DNA of 64,000 nucleotides from Dermanyssus gallinae (GCA_003439945.1 QVRM01001440.1:186001-250000); one strand, 5' to 3'. Counted from the stretch's first letter, positions 23,140-35,564 are shown. Notes: generated from the letters alone by a model not told the origin. Numbers and translations are program-made.

Positions 23140-23740
23140 GAGGTGGTTTTTGATAAACCAACAGCAGAAATCGATTACCTAAAGAAGAATGAAATGTTCC
23201 AAACGGGCTCGCTCCTTGCCGCAGACTTGGTCCTCATACCCAAGGGCCCCGGATCTTACCGCCCAATCAGCCTACTATACCGCTGAAAGCAAGCGGGCAT
23301 GTTGCTAAAAGGGAAAATTTAGATGTTCCTATATGTGCGGCCCTCTGTGCATTAAAGATCTGTGTTATGGCGATTTTCAATCCGTTGGGGCAAATGACAG
23401 CCCCGCTATATGATGCGCTCGTAAATACCCATCTCTACTTATAAAGTGTGGACTGGGGTGGGATTTACAAACGAGTTATCCTGACACTTCAGACTCTGCA
23501 AAACAGGGTCATTCGCCCTATTTTCTGCTACCTATAGAATCAGTCGGCTTTTTATTAGAAGAGCACGGTTGTTTTAACGTAAACGAGCGGTCCTTCTTGC
23601 GTATAAAAGCAGCAACAATCTTATCGAAACAGATGGTCTTTTCTATACCACATCTTTTGCTGCACCATACGCTATGCAAATAGGATACTTTACCTCGCTA
23701 TCACTACTCTGCCAATAAGCTTTCTTGAAATAAACGACGT
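23140..23740 (+). mobile_element. Decayed CR1/L2/Jockey-type LINE fragment
   Basis: Short pieces of RT in shifting frames: LVLIPKGPGSYRPISLLYR (RT motif 2a-type KP.G..YRPISLL), then VWTGVGFTNELS or WGGIYKRVILTLQTLQNRVI, the block near the C-terminus of such ORFs. Many stops. A different LINE group from its two neighbours. Confidence 0.5.
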
Positions 23741-23790
23741 CATTTGTATATTTATTTTTATTACTACATTATCATTATCTCTCTCTCATT

Positions 23791-24518
23791 ATCTATAGTT
23801 TGGACCATTTCGCCACCAACTGTAAGGCTCCAAAACCCAGGTGTCGGAAATGCGGTTCTATGGAGCATCTCAGAAAAGATTGCAACGCTCGGGCCCGCTG
23901 TTGTTTATGCAACGGGGAGCATGAGGCTACGTGGGGAGCATTTCCGCAAAGATTGCTACGTATGGAACAACTAAAGAGGGCCTCGCGAAGCATGGTACAG
24001 AAGCAGCAGGACGCCCCGTCAGTCCCAATCTGCGTGCCAGTATCTAACATTCAAGCATCCGACAATTTTGCGAAACGAAGCTGGTCTTCGGTTGTAAAGA
24101 ATGGGGTAAAAGAAGTTGACGGTAGAAGTCGTATCCCCACGGACACGACACGCATAGAGAACACTGACCGTGTCGCATTAAAGTCGGCAGCTCCGTCACA
24201 ACAGCCAGATATATTGGCACAACCATCAACGGACAGTATTGTAGAAGAAGTGCTCCGCGCAGACTGTCTCCAATCATAAAAGAAACTATAACGAACGTTA
24301 TCTCAAGAGTTTTGGAATCCGTACTGCCAGTTGTCGTACGCGCAGTTAGCGGGGCAACGCCACAGCCGGAGAACAGCATAATAAACGCTATCTTGCTGGC
24401 TGAGTCGATCCAGCTAGCTTTCTGTAGCAATACCAAAGAAACTGCGACCCCCCCCCCCGTGAATCCAGATGACAGCGATGACAACAGAATTACGGCTTTT
24501 GGATCGAAGACCCAGTGA
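23791..24518 (+). pseudogene. LINE 2 ORF1 remnant with CCHC knuckles
   Basis: Begins in the middle of a knuckle (DHFATNC), then CRKCGSMEHLRKDC (C-x2-C-x4-H-x4-C) and an incomplete third CCLCNGEHEATW. This is the nucleic-acid-binding C-terminal part of a LINE ORF1. A stop at 24277 and a frameshift separate it from the Pro/Ser-rich tail at 24312-24518. Confidence 0.65.
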
Positions 24519-24557
24519 CGCTCGGCAAAGACTCAACTCAAGGACCAAAGCGTTTCC

Positions 24558-25235
24558 ATGTGTGCGCCGAATACAAACATTTGGACTCCGCAAGAAAACG
24601 TACGGAAATCTAGAAATCGCATTCAAGGAAAGCTTACGCAAGTTATTAAGGTCGTGCTATGGAACTGCGAAGGGCATGGCGTATTAGAACTATTAGGCGC
24701 GGAAGCACTCCAAGGAGTGTATATTCTAATTTTGACGGAAACCTGGGCTGTAAAACCGTTTACTTTGGAGGGCTTCTACGGGTATCACGCACTTGCACAT
24801 AAAGGCGAGGGACGGGGTAGGCCAAGTGGGGGGGTTTCAGTGTTTACGAGAGCAGAAATTGGAGAAATGAAAATAGGAATAATAGCGGAAAATTTAGTAG
24901 CAATAGCGTCAAGGGGGGTTGAGATAGTGGCAGCTTACGTAAAACCGGCAAGTGTAGAGTCTACTGAGACCATGACAGAACGTATTATGCTCGGGGTCGA
25001 AGCTGTGCCGAGAAAAGCACCTATGATTCTAGCGGGGGATTTCAATGCGAGGTTGGACAAGGGAAACTCTGAACGAACTGAAGCATTTTTGGGGATTATA
25101 ACGGAGATAGGTTGTTGGTTGGTCAGCGAGCCAGGTTTAAACACATTTGAATGTAGCACTGGAGCATCAGTCATCGACGTTTTTGCCACAGACGGAAACG
25201 TAAATGATATAACATTTTTAGGGGATTGCATTCAA
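24558..25235 (+). pseudogene. LINE 2 APE endonuclease domain
   Basis: VVLWNCEGHGVLELL, LILTETWAVKPFTL, RGRPSGGVSVFTRAE, AGDFNARLDKGNSE, ASVIDVFATDGNVND. These are the APE catalytic blocks N, E and D/N. The frame stops right after GDCIQG, where the SDH motif is expected, because of the interruption at 25236. Confidence 0.75.
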
Positions 25236-25440
25236 GGTTGTCAGATATTCTTTGAATAGTGCAAATATTATAAGGCTGTTCGACCTACACTGCGGTAGCG
25301 GTAGCTACAACTCTCTCAGAAGCTTCTCTCACTGACGTCATGCTCTGTGAGGAGAGGGAGGCAGAGATTCAAACATGCTGCTCCCGCTGCCGACTGTCTG
25401 CTATGAATGTATGATATATCAAATAAACGGACTTATCAGT
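25236..25440. other. Interruption between APE and RT of LINE 2
   Basis: About 200 bp that does not continue the LINE frame. It begins tgtcagatattc and contains atatcaaataaacgga, an AATAAA-like signal, before LINE-like coding resumes. A small LTR or SINE insertion is possible, but I found no convincing target duplication. Confidence 0.3.
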
Positions 25441-25649
25441 CGTTGTACTTAACCGCCAAGAACGGCTTGTTCACTCCCGTAAATAGCAAATAGAGATCCA
25501 CTAATTCGCTTAAACAAAGGCTCCCCCGAAACTCTACAAAGGTTAGCATCAGTGGGGAGGAGAGTAGCCGTAAGCTAGGGTCCGGAACAAAACTGGATAG
25601 TGGGATTTTCTTAAAGGGAGTTGGGGAATATGTCCACCAGGGGAAATCC

Positions 25650-27217
25650 ACATAGAGCCCTATGAACGTAAACTGGTAGATCTAATCAAAAGTGCACTAG
25701 TTCCGCGTCACGAACGAAAAGGAAGGCCCTGGTTCAACGAGCGTTGTAGCAAAGAGCAGCAAAAATTGCCAACAGGCTAACTAGGGACTACGTAAAGATT
25801 TTTCTGGTAATGAGGCCGTTTGCTATAATGGTAAAGAAAATGACGCAAAGGGCATACAAGGAAGAAAAACAGAAGTACTGGGAAAGTTAAGAGTGGAAGT
25901 TGTAACAAGAGGCAGAGGAACATCCTCACAAGTGGCTAAAGCATAAAAGAAAACAGCAGTGCCCAGTGGTGACTGAGAGACTGATTAAGCACTTTGCTGG
26001 TATGCTACAGGGAGCCGACACCACTCCAAAAGAAATAATTGTTTACAATGGGCCTTGGGACAAAGATACAGAGTTTGCGCGGGAATAGGTAGTTCGGGAG
26101 GTCACAATCGAAGAAGTTGTCAGGGCAATTGAAAGGGCGCCTAGAGACAAAGCGGCCGGGAACGATATGATAAGAAATGAGCACTTGAAGCAAACGTTGG
26201 CACTGGCACCATGCTGGAAAGCTCTATTTGAGAAATGCCTAAAGTCCGGGAAAATGCCTAAAGCGTGGAAGGAGGATACCCTTATTGTTATACCTAAAGG
26301 GAAAGGCATAGAAACAGAACCGGAAGTTTGGAGGGGTATAACACTTAAAAGTTGCCCCTATAAGATATTCTAGGGGATAATATCAGATAGACTTGGGTAC
26401 TTTCTAGAAGCCAGAAACGCAGTACCAGAAGAACAACATGGGTTTAGAAGATCAAAGTCGACCCATACGGCCCTGCACCATTTGTTAACAGAGATTTGGG
26501 CAACTCTAGCCGAGCCAAGAAGACCGTTATATGCGGTATTTATAGATCTTAAGGCCGCCTTTGACCTAGCGCCGAGAAACATAATTATGGAGAAGTTAGC
26601 CTTAGAAGGAGTTCCGAACTAGCTGTTAAACATTTTAGGAGCCATCCTTAAGGAGAGCATAGTATGCATTGACAACGGTATAGGGATTGTGGGAAGGGTG
26701 AAGCAAACTACAGGCGTGGCTCAAGGTGACGGACTCAGTCCGTTGCTTTTTTTCGGTACTATTGGGAGGGCTACCTAACCGCGTGAGACAGGGATGGACT
26801 CGAGAGTGGACAAGTACTTTAATGTACGCAGATGACATTGCAATATATGGTAGGAGTCTATTTAGGGTAAAACAGGGACTGGAAAGAATAATTGATTATA
26901 TGGACGAGATGGGGCTCAGCATAAACTGGCAAAAGACAGTAGCAGTTAAGTTTCGACGAGGGGGTCGATTAGCAAAAGACGACACTCTTCGAGCCAGAGG
27001 CAATGAGGTACATTTCGTAAATAAATTTACTTATCTGGGAGTCACTATAACGCCGAATGGAAGCAGTTTCCGAAGGCATATAGAAAGCAGAGTGGAAAAA
27101 GCAATTCGAGCAGCAGCAGCAATTAAGAACCCGCAAATTTTGTCAATACAAACCGCGTCCGCCCTTTTTAAAATTAAAATAGAACCAATAGCAACAATCG
27201 GTATATCACTTATATAG
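25650..27217 (+). pseudogene. LINE 2 reverse transcriptase
   Basis: Pieces in three frames: ERKGRPWFNERC (linker), AAGNDMIRNEHL, LIVIPKGKG, HGFRRSKSTHTALHHL, motif A AVFIDLKAAFDLAPR, motif C TLMYADDIAIYG, VKFRRGGRLAKDD. Motifs A and C keep their aspartates, but stops near 26100, 26372 and 26621 and a frameshift before 26726 make it inactive. Confidence 0.8.
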
Positions 27218-27462
27218 GAAAACTGGGAGAAGTAGATCTGCAGTTACTAGATAGAGCCAGATTTTTCGTTATGAAACGCGTTTTGGGGTTAGCCAATTCC
27301 TGTAGGAACAAAATAGTTCATATCTTAGAGGGGGGGTCTTTAATGATACAGGAATTACAACTTCGATGGAGTTTACCTAGAACGAGAGCATTTGAGGCTT
27401 ATACTTTGAAGTGGACGGGCAAATGAAAGGAAATCGATTTAGGAATATATAAAACAGTAGCG

Positions 27463-27651
27463 ATGACAAGCACGGCCTGGCGAGCAGCCGGATACAAGGA
27501 CAGACATTTAACTACGGCGTTTGCAGCCGACGGGTTTCATCACGTGTTATGCAGCACAGAAGAATTCCACATTCCTCAGGAGTGTTGCAGGTGCACGAGG
27601 TGCTCTGCCCAGTGCGATAGATACCACGCCGCAGCATGTCCAGCAGTTTAG
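27463..27651 (+). pseudogene. LINE 2 C-terminal zinc finger
   Basis: DGFHHVLCSTEEF followed by CCRCTRCSAQCDRYHAAAC, the same finger as in LINE 1 and at 5.75 kb. It ends with a stop just after the finger. Confidence 0.75.
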
Positions 27652-27790
27652 TCAATAGCTGAACTAGCAAGATGAGAGAAGACCCAATGACGTGAAGAAA
27701 ACACTAGTTCTGTCTAATGTATATGTTTATAATTTTACCCAACATGGGCGTTAATAAACCATAATAATAATTATCATTATCTCGAGAATT

Positions 27791-28273
27791 ATTGTTGCCT
27801 GTTTAAGTGTACCAGTATACACTTTATTTTATTATTTTTATTTATTTAACATAATTTTGTTCAATTTTTAATTACAGCTCTATTTTACTGTTTTGGCCCT
27901 TATTAACTACTATTCTTTTGGATATAGCCGTTATACGATCTCTGATCTAGCCCCTATCCAATGATTGAAATTTATGTATATTTGAGTATATAACAAGTTT
28001 TGATGAGTACAGCTATATGCTTCATTCACTTAGTTAACTTCTTGTTTAAACAACACAGTCTACCGTGCAAAATCTCCTACAGAACGTGTCACACTAATTT
28101 AGAACTAAACGTTACGTTTACAAGGTGGTTAGTACTTACTATCACCCATCCTAGTGTGATTCTAAAGAAAGACAAAAACATCAAATAATTATTAAAAAAA
28201 GTGATGTATGCGTTTGACTACACACATTTGTACAATATGAAATTCATTTTTAAAGTACCTTAGAAGAACTTAC
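27791..28273. other. Intron sequence next to E1
   Basis: AT-rich, no recognisable feature apart from the splice donor of E1 at 28268-28273. Confidence 0.5.
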
Positions 28274-28536
28274 CTGAATACATACGGCCCGAGTTCCTGC
28301 ACGATAGGTATGTGTTGTTTGCTTACGAGCTCTTCTAGATTAGTGAGGTTAAATATGTAGAGTGATTGGTAAGAATGGATTGGAAAATTGAACGAGATCC
28401 TGTATAGCAGAGAATTTTCCACAAGAGGTCCAGGTCGTTCTCGCTGTATCTCTCTTAATGTCCAAAATAGTATACCAAAGTCTATTACCAGCAAAACAAG
28501 AGACGCAACTGCAATTTCGAAAAACACATGAAACAT
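28274..28536 (-). CDS. CD36-family receptor paralog 1, exon E1 (N-terminus)
   Basis: ATG at 28536, 87 codons plus AG, donor AG/gtaagt. Residues 5-26 (FFEIAVASLVLLVIDFGILFW) form the N-terminal membrane anchor. The ectodomain then starts with YQSLYIFNLTNLEELVSKQ and PIVQELGPYVF, the family motif FNxTNxxE ... GxxPxxxExGPYVY. Sequon NLT. CD36 proteins are two-pass membrane receptors for lipids, lipoproteins or pheromones; which ligand applies here cannot be read. The first in-frame upstream stop is 42 bp before this ATG, so it is the likely start, though an upstream 5'-UTR exon is possible. Confidence 0.9.
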
Positions 28537-31080
28537 ATATCCAACTAAGTAACGTAACTTATCTAAGTAACGTATCTAATAAGCTATTAACAATACATAT
28601 TTTACTTATTATAATTCGGGGGTATCTAAGACAATTTCATTTCGTATACGACGGTCTTTTAAATTGACTAAAATATCAAATCCGCACCAAAAGAAGCAGA
28701 CGAGGTAGTGCAGTTTAACTTTTTTTAACGTCTGTGCTGCGTTGGCAATCCCTGCTTGGAGTATATTGTCATCATTGCCATTGACACTGCTAAACTTCAG
28801 CGCAGACACATTTTGTCCTTGACATTGGACTCCAAAAACCATAATTAAACAGCCACAGTAGGGTGGGCGTCTGTATTTGAACAAACTTCTAACCGACGCA
28901 GCTCTACAAAGATTTCTTGTTAAACGACTCTGAACTTGGCTCGCAACTCACTCAAGATGATAATGCATATGCTCACACAAAAGCCAAAACGGAATCACTC
29001 ACAACAATTGGGACGAGATCCCTTCAGTGCGAATCGAAAACGCACCGTACAAGACACTGTAAACAAACTTGTGATGAGTGGCTACAAATTGAAGGATGTG
29101 ACGACCCCAATAGTGGATGATGAATGTATCTTACAGCAATCGAGCGACGAGACCAAACGAGTGTTCAAGTGGCAACTTGGGCCATAAGTATTTCGCGCAT
29201 GATGACCTCATAGGCTGAGCCAAGCCTTAAAGTACGAAGTGTCATCCCGTACAGTTCATCTAATAAGTGCGCCGAGGAAAAGTATTTTTGGCTAAGTTCC
29301 AAGCCCGTAGGGGACGGAGGATAGTCTAGAATTAAAACAACCTCCTTATTTTTTTTTTTATTCTAGAATTATTAGAAATAATGTACTGGTGCGGAACTAG
29401 GCTAATGGTGTACGTTTATTTTCAAACTGCACTACGTCACAATTTATGCCCTTCAAATCAATGAATGTGTATCGTTATGTTGTAGCAATCATTGACGCTT
29501 AGTTATAACGAAAAGTTAACTTACCGATCATAACAGTTTGCATCAAATGTAGGCGCATAGTTGCGGCCGAACTGCAGCTGCCAAGGACATATGGATGCTC
29601 TCAATAGCTGCGACTACAGTCGTATCGCCTGGTAGCAGACGACCTACTTACAACCTAATAATAAAAATGATCTTTACTTCATCTACCGACCTTATGTTAA
29701 CTAAATACAAAGTGTCCTTATCATTTATAATGTAAAGCGTATGACATATATGTATTATGCTGTGTGTATGTACAGTTGTAGCCTGTTCTGTCACAACTGA
29801 AGATGCTACTTACGTTAGTACCGATCAATTGAGTCTATCTACCACTGCTAATTTCTAACGCGTATAGCTACGAGTTTACGATACGCAAATACTAGGTGAC
29901 CTGTAGCGTGTTGATAACGAAGAGCCAGTGAGCCATTAATACTCCAAGTATGCAAGATTCCAAAGGCACTCCGCTAGAATTGTAACTGCAAATATCAAAC
30001 CCAAATTTTTCTATGTACCACATGCGTCATAATGTAAATGCACTTTAAATCTACACGAATTATTTTCCAGCCTAAGTTTGCAAACCTTAAACAGAACATA
30101 CGCAGTGTTGCTGGATAAAAAGTATCTGTTATGTATTTTATCAAGAATGCTCACACGTATACCCACGACGTGTTATTTGGAAAAGCCTAATTGTTGTCAT
30201 TCACTGGCTAACATCAGTGCAGTATGCTATATATATATATATAATACATCACTCGAATAATTGAGACCTGCGTAACCGTTAGGATTGCCCGTCTTTTCTA
30301 TTAGGGAAAGGTTACGCTATCACATTTGGGCAATCGCAGAGCTTTAATAAACCGGGCAAGTTGTTGACGGAAGTAAGCAGCAAACAATGAAATGCAAACG
30401 GAACCGTGCCGCAATATCAAGTCGCAAGCTATAAAAGACGACACAGGGTCAACGTTCCTCCTCGCTAGTGGCCAGATTTAGATTCGGTAGATTCCATGTT
30501 CCCCCTTAAATTAAAATCTGCTTTCAAAGAGAAGCGTTTTAACGACGTGGAACTTACTCAAACAAATGTTGATAATATCCCAAAAACAACTTTTCCAATA
30601 GTTTACGCAGTCCCTAAGACAGATTTATGTACAGGGTTTCTAAACAATGAATTTAAGTTTGACGCTGTACCTGCTGCTGTGCTTTGACAGTCAACCCCTT
30701 TAACTGTTAGAGAATATACAGTCAACCATTATTAAAATATCTTGTTCTCCAGAATAGATCGTTGATTTATCGCCTTTAGACTCTTTACCTCTGTTTAAGT
30801 CGGAAGTTCTCGTCAACAAACCTACGGTTACTCAGGCCTTGAAGGAAGATATAAGATGCTTTTTTACTCATATCCATCTCCAGATGTGCCAAATCGTAAC
30901 AAAACATTTTAATAAAAAAACGCGAATGACCCGGAAAAGCTCAGAAGGGCATTTCCAGATGTATTGTTCTATAGATAATTCCCACATGATATTACTCAAC
31001 AACAAACATGTTTTTTTAGATTAATTTGAATTTTAAATCTAACGGTTCTCTTGGGATATTCTGCATGCTAAAACTTACTT
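28537..31080. other. Region upstream of paralog 1
   Basis: AT-rich. No convincing TATA box or initiator for paralog 1. Open frames at 28609-28884 (-), 28954-29187 (+) and 30496-30687 (+) show no family features and start without support; I do not call them genes. A short TA repeat lies at 30226-30243. Confidence 0.45.
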
Positions 31081-31099
31081 AGCAGCAGTGGTACAGTCC

Positions 31100-31975
31100 C
31101 TAATCATAGATATTTCGTCCTAAAGCCTAGGTCACAAAATTCGTGTGAATCTGCCTGGAATCTCTGAGATCTTTTTGAAGAAATCCATGCCATCAAAGAA
31201 GAAACCAACAAACTTCTAGAAATAGATGTCATCTCTGCTGGGAGGGCCACGAAAACCCAAGACGAGGTTCCGAGTACTGGTACGACCTTTCCCCTTCTGA
31301 GTAGCTCGCTCACAACATTACACCTCAATGCTGGCGCAGAGGGATTCAAAAATTGGGGCAACACAAGCACCTGAGCAGTGTACTCTGTGATGAGTGGTCA
31401 TCCGTTGATGTAGCAGTTATAAGCGAGACTTGGCTTAAAGACATCGATGCTCTTCTGTTTGCGAATGACGGCTTCAGCTTAGTGGCATCCAAACGTAAAA
31501 CGCCTAAGCTTAGAGGCGGTGTCGGAATCTATGTTCGTTCCACCTGTATGAATGTATCCACTCTATCGCATAGTAGTCTTGATGGGTGCAGCCAAGCTTC
31601 TCGTATATATCTTCGAAAAAAAAACATAGTCGAAGATTATATCATTCGGTTTTACTCCAGCAGTACTCTTTATAAGGATGTTCACCACCACCTCCATTAA
31701 ATAATACTATACCACCTAATTCTTTATTTCCATGACCGTTGCTTGGTGATTTAAACGGCAACTTGCTCGCTAGCCCCCCGCTGTTGAACATATATCCTTC
31801 TTCATTAGCAACGACCTAATGCATCTCATCGATCATGTCACCCGACTTTTTTCTAGAACTGGCCTCGATCCTATTGCAGTTAGGAGCTGTTCAACTTTTT
31901 CTAAAGCTTAACTAGCGGTTCTAAATTCAATGTCATTCTCGGGTCATTTTCCTGTTGTGGTCTCCTTGCTCAATT
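31100..31975 (+). mobile_element. CR1/L2-type LINE endonuclease fragment
   Basis: VDVAVISETWLKDID ... GGVGIYVRSTC (31353-31700) is the N-terminal APE region. Later frames give LLGDLNGNLLAS, then LMHLIDHVTRLFSRTGLDP and SGHFPVVVSLL, equivalents of GDFN, LIDxxTR and SDHxPV. Frameshifted and cut at about 31975 by the antisense R1-like element. Confidence 0.65.
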
Positions 31976-32233
31976 GCGGAGAAACATCGACGAGCACGGG
32001 TGAGCACTTTCGTCGTGGTGTATGACAGCTCGCCCAGCTACTTGTCATACCACCGGCGCAGATCTGGTATTAGTCGGCGAGTCCATTGAACGCCGGCGTC
32101 GTTTCGGGGAATTCGCCATTCTTCGTTCCATAGTTCCAGTGTCTTCAGTTGTGCCTGCGTGAGGTCCCAGTTCCCGTCGAGGCGACGTTCGCTTCTCTCC
32201 CTGGTCAGGAGATCCCAAGGTAGCCATGGGCCA

Positions 32234-32246
32234 GTACTATCAGGGC
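32234..32246. repeat. Target-site duplication, left copy (13 bp)
   Basis: GTACTATCAGGGC precedes the half-LINE and recurs at 35581-35593 directly after its poly-A. It lies in codons ALIVL of element A. Confidence 0.95.
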
Positions 32247-32341
32247 GTCTAGTCTCGTGCTGATCGTTGCCGCGAACGGACGTCCGCTCCGCGACACTTT
32301 TGGTCTACTAGACTTTGCTGTTATCGTGGCATCCGTGCTAG

Positions 32342-32509
32342 GTGATGTGATCTGTGCGTTTTGACACTCGTGATGTGATTTGTGCGCTTTGACACACGTG
32401 ATGTGAACTGTGCGCTTTGACACCCGTGGCGTGATCTGTGCGCTCTGACACTCGTAGTGTGATCTGTGCGCTTCGACACCCGTAGTGTAATCTGTGCGAT
32501 TTGACACCC
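32342..32509 (+). repeat. 28-bp tandem repeats (x6) in the half-LINE 5' leader
   Basis: Six head-to-tail units of consensus GTGATGTGATCTGTGCGC, TTTGACACCC with 2-4 changes each. Tandem units in LINE 5' UTRs often serve as promoter modules; that role is inferred here. Confidence 0.95.
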
Positions 32510-32837
32510 GCGTCTCGTGCGCAGAGCCCGCGGAGCGACGCGGATGCGTGTCCGCATCTCGTAACCGCTGTGAGCTAAGTGTCGACCTGTAGTTCCATTT
32601 GTGGCCACCAGGGCGGCGCCACTGCCGGCCTTGTCCGCCTACCCGGCGAGACGCAGGCCAGACAGACGCGGCAACGCTGCTACTGTTTCTTTCTCAAGAA
32701 CTCTGATAGCGAACGGCTATAGATATCGCCTTGCCGTTTCGCCACCGTAAGAGACTTGCTCAAACGTAGCATAATCTAAGGCGCTTGCAACAATACCTGC
32801 TACATTTCCCGAGATATCTGGGGGAACAAGAGGTACA

Positions 32838-35026
32838 ATGCCCGTACGGCCGTCGTCGAGCCACGCGAGGCCGCTCCCTGATCCTGCGGTGCCTACCAGC
32901 GAGGACATAGGGGGCGACCTCAACGCTCCCGTAGCGGAGCTAAACCGTCCCGCCATAGACGTCGACGATGTAGAATCTTCGATGGAGATGGATAACTCGT
33001 GCGTCGAGTCTCTCGGCATTCGAAAACGTCCATCGGACACCACGATGGGAATTCATTCTGACAAGAAACGCGTTTCTGACGTCGTCGAACAACACACCGT
33101 GACACTCAAGACGACCTTCGCAACAGGGATGACGGATTGCGCAAAGGCTAATCTCAAACAAGGCTTTGACGCGGAGGCAGCATACGGCTGGGCGTTAACG
33201 GTCCTCAAAGGACATGTCAGGACAGTGGTAGAGTCCTGCAAGTTAAGAAACACCAGAATTGAGCTAAAAGAGATATCAGAGAAGCTGGACCTGGATCTCC
33301 ACAGGGTCGAAACGGCAGTGGATTCCTTCAAGGTTTCTCTGCGGACCTCGCTAAAGGACGCAGAGGAGAGGGTCGGGAGCCTCCGGAGCTCATTGGAGGC
33401 GGTGCAGAGGGAACGAGATGAGTTGCTGGCGCGGCCTTCTCAATCCTCGGACCCTTCAGCAATCTGCCTGCGATGTGCTCCGGCGGACCCTGAGGCTGCC
33501 CGAGTGTATTTAGAGTCGCGTATCTCGGCAGCGACGACGGCTGAAGACTTTGCTAAACTAACGGGCCTGTTCTGGCCCCCGGGCTCCCTTCGGCAGGTTC
33601 CCTCATCTTCGGAGGGAATCACTTCTCTCAGGGAAGTGAGGGCTTGCTGGTCGTGCCGGGAGCAAAGGCTGACTCAGAGGTACTTGCCGGCCTCGCCGGT
33701 CAATTCCCCTCTTTACCACGGCTGCTTACACAGCCCCCAGGTACGGCGGCGGTGTTGCATACCACAGATACCTGGGAGTCACTCGCTGGGACCCCAGGCA
33801 ACGGTGGCGAGAATCGTCACCTTGTCGTAGGCATTCTACATCCCAACAAACCCTGCGATGAGGCTGCGATTACACTGTTTCGCGCTGTTATCGAGCGCAT
33901 GACCCAGCTCTCAGTCTCAGCGACCACGAAACCCCCTCTTTTATACGTTGCCCATGAGTGGCGATCAGGACCAATGCAGCGGATTCTGGCGGCCCTTGTG
34001 TCCCAGTCGTCACGGGACGGCCTTATAGAGCTTTGCCGGGCAGACACGCAACAAAGGGGTCGGCTGCCAGCAAATGCGAGTAGGTCCCCTCCACCGGCCT
34101 CGGCCCTGGCGGGACAAATGTCTGTCAGGGTCAGGGTCGGAGAAGGCCGGACCTGGGCCGACACAGTAAAGAGCCTCCGAGCTCACCTGGCGGACAATGC
34201 ACAGGTGGAGTCGGCCGTGAGCGGCCTCGTTAGGAACGGTGACGGTGACGTCATTATCCGATTACGGGGCATCACCCATGAACTTGGGGCTCAGTTGGCC
34301 AATAGCATCAGCAAAGCAACCGGCCACCAGGCTGACAGCCGAATGAGTGCCGGCATGCGAGAAGTGGCCTTATGGGGCATTAATCCTCTGGTCAGCGCTA
34401 AAATGATAGAGGCAGATATCCGTCAGCTACTAGGAACCACCGAGGCAGTTCCCATAGTGGCGAGTGACCCACGCCAGGGCCGCACCTCGACCCGCTGGTA
34501 CACGCTGCTTAAGGTGACGGCCCCTACAGCCAGGTGGCTTCAAGCTCAACAATCTATCCTGATTGCGGGCAGTAGGTGCAGGCCCGAGGTCTGGGAGAGA
34601 TTACCCACATGCTTCAACTGCCAGAGACCCGGCCACAAGGCGGCAACCTGCGAGGCACCCAAGTCGGCCGCCCGCCTCTGTCGCCGATGCGGATCGCCAG
34701 ATCATGCGGCGGCTGCGTGTAAGGCCGAGACGACACACTGTATCGTGTGCGATGTCTCGGGTCACAGAGCCGACAGTATGGCCTGCCCGTCATACCGCAC
34801 ACAGCTGCAAGAGTCGCGTAAGCGGAAGGAGCCTATTCCATCTGGAGAGTTGAAAACAGGGGCTACGGCTCAGCCCAGGCCTGACGCTTTACCAGGAGCG
34901 TCTAGTCGCGCTGAACCGCCATTGAATCGGGGCCGGCAACAATTTTGCCGTAGGACCCTCGCGCCGACGGAAGACTGGCAAAAGGTGGGCAATGCCCCCC
35001 AGGTCGAAATCCCCCAGGCAGAGTAA
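32838..35026 (+). pseudogene. Half-LINE ORF1 (gag-like, three zinc knuckles)
   Basis: ATG at 32838. N-terminal acidic region, then a coiled-coil-like stretch (about 130-200, LRTSLKDAEERVGSLRSSLE). A one-base frameshift near 33643 moves reading to 33644-35026, where similarity to ORF1 of elements B, C and D continues (LTGLFWPPG, EGITSLREVRA, GDVIIRLRG, WGINPLVSAKMIE). Three knuckles follow: CFNCQRPGHKAATC, CRRCGSPDHAAAAC and CIVCDVSGHRADSMAC. About 730 residues without the shift. RNA-binding packaging protein of a LINE RNP. Stop overlaps the ORF2 start. Confidence 0.85.
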
Positions 35027-35370
35027 TGATTAAGTTTCTCCAGGTAAATCTCAATCGGTGCCGGGCGGCCCACGACATGCTGGACGCATACACCACAGAG
35101 CACCAGGTGGGGCTCTGTCTCATAACAGAACCAAATGTGCACATCTCCCGTTCTACCCTACGGGCATCTACCGCGCAGGCGATCGTCACACACATGGTCG
35201 ATTCGACGACTAACTGGGGTGCTGGCCTAAAGTACCTCGATGGGCTCATGCGCGAAAAGATCCGGCTAGAGAATATTCGTCGGGCGCGATTCGTCGCCCG
35301 GAACCTCCAAGATTTAACCCAGCAGGTCCTACCTGCTCGGGTCGCACCCACAGATTATGGAGAGGGTTGA
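35026..35370 (+). CDS. Half-LINE ORF2 remnant, fused ends
   Basis: 114 codons. The ATG overlaps the ORF1 stop as TAATG, the coupling seen in R1-clade LINEs. Residues 1-43 are the APE start (FLQVNLNRCRAAHDML, LCLITEPNVHISR). From about residue 46 the text (IVTHMVDSTTNWGAGLKYLD, REKIRLENIRRARF) matches the extreme C-terminus of ORF2 in elements C (VVAHMVTSAEAWREA) and D (AADWMYGIQYLDSVKREKTR). The deletion kept the frame. No catalytic domain is left. Confidence 0.85.
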   Translation: MIKFLQVNLNRCRAAHDMLDAYTTEHQVGLCLITEPNVHISRSTLRASTAQAIVTHMVDSTTNWGAGLKYLDGLMREKIRLENIRRARFVARNLQDLTQQVLPARVAPTDYGEG

Positions 35371-35564
35371 AGCGTGAGACTCCCCTCTCCTGGTCTCGAA
35401 GTAATGGTTCACAATTCCGAACCAGGAGGGGGTTCTCGGGGGTGGTTATTAGTGGGTAGTGCGCTGGAATTAGATTGAGTCACGTACTCTCTCTCCTGCG
35501 TTTAGTCTCACACTACCCGCCAAAACATTGGCGAGTGTGCGTAAATGCATTTTCCACCCCCTCA

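Larger units (their letters stand above)
23790..27790 (+). mobile_element. LINE 2: sister of LINE 1, 5'-truncated
   Basis: About 4.0 kb: gag-like zinc knuckles, APE, RT and C-terminal finger in the order of LINE 1, ending with taataataattatcattat. It is cut at its 5' end inside the first zinc knuckle. Similar stretches to LINE 1: GRGRPSGGVSVFT/GRGRPVGGLSIYI and VKFRRGGRLAKDD/MKFRRGGRLAARD. It carries more stops and frameshifts than LINE 1, so it is older, and is split by a foreign-looking 200-bp piece at about 25236-25440. Confidence 0.75.

Noticed and set aside
32340..32510. CRISPR array (six regular 28-bp repeats)
   Set aside because: Units are contiguous without spacers and lie in the 5' leader of a LINE.
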